Part shown: positions 5,871-5,946 of the stretch, piece after piece | Layout of the letters: every line of letters begins with the position of its first letter | How positions within the stretch are numbered: position 1 is the stretch's first letter | Assembly: GCA_031273145.1 (NCBI GenBank) | Contig: JAISSL010000046.1 | Span: 1-5,946, forward strand | DNA from: Zoogloeaceae bacterium | Lineage (GTDB): Bacteria; Pseudomonadota; Gammaproteobacteria; Burkholderiales; Rhodocyclaceae | DNA length: 5,946 bases | Direction of reading: 5' to 3' | Notes under the pieces: generated by a model | Databases searched by the model: none | What the model was told of the DNA's origin: nothing | The model's input: the letters and a program-made list of their open reading frames with translations, nothing else | Translations under genes and position numbers: made by a program

Positions 5871-5946
5871 AGTTTTCCGGTCATTTTTCGTGTTTGTTGC
5901 TGGCGGTTTTCCTTTCTGCTTGTAGCCTATCTACGATGTCCCTCAG
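5867..5946 (+). CDS. lolB: Outer-membrane lipoprotein LolB, N-terminal part, runs off the window
   Basis: Only 26 codons are in view, from ATG 5867. They encode a basic start, a hydrophobic core (CLLLAVF) and the lipobox LSAC, with Cys at residue 19 for lipidation and signal peptidase II cleavage. Ser at +2 means no inner-membrane retention signal, so outer-membrane sorting is expected. The ATGA overlap with the TPR stop implies coupled translation. LolB inserts lipoproteins delivered by LolA into the outer membrane. The lipoprotein call is direct; the name LolB rests on the usual betaproteobacterial gene order and cannot be confirmed without the rest of the gene. Confidence 0.72.
   Translation, partial: MKFSGHFSCLLLAVFLSACSLSTMSL

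Overview
The window looks like chromosomal DNA of a moderately GC-rich proteobacterium, most likely a betaproteobacterium. The best evidence is the right end: a large secreted TPR protein overlaps by 4 nt the start of a lipoprotein that I read as LolB. That order is, as I recall, a common betaproteobacterial arrangement (TPR, lolB, ispE). No genus can be named from the sequence alone.

Left third (minus strand, read right to left): a HinT-like histidine-triad protein (1443-1796), a MoxR-type AAA+ ATPase (326-1378), and the N-terminal 108 codons of a DUF2201-type putative metallopeptidase that leaves the window at position 1. The ATPase and metallopeptidase are joined by a TAATG stop/start overlap, so they are almost certainly co-translated and probably act as a MoxR ATPase with its partner.

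Middle: 1797-2242 has no intact gene. It holds a mobile-type hairpin repeat (1878-1895), a nested pair of inverted repeats around a TATAAT box (1911-1958), a decayed open frame resembling the C-terminus of an SLT-type lytic transglycosylase (1961-2215), and a candidate promoter (2191-2218). Then comes a 534-aa fusion of a beta-class DNA amino-methyltransferase and a C-terminal Mrr-like nuclease domain (2243-3847). It has no separate restriction gene beside it, so it is a candidate single-polypeptide restriction-modification or defence protein. Its presumed target-recognition segment is clearly more AT-rich than the rest of the gene, as if swapped in by recombination.

Just downstream, on the minus strand, is the broken 5' end of what looks like a transposase gene: a perfect Shine-Dalgarno, about 26 codons, and three CCGGACA-like terminal repeats (3821-3977). 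The restriction-modification gene therefore sits in an accessory insert between a gene remnant and an IS remnant. After it the conserved core resumes with the TPR gene (4059-5870) and lolB (from 5867).

The accessory island with its mosaic methyltransferase-nuclease is the most interesting part. Nothing here can be shown from sequence alone to be a wholly new system.
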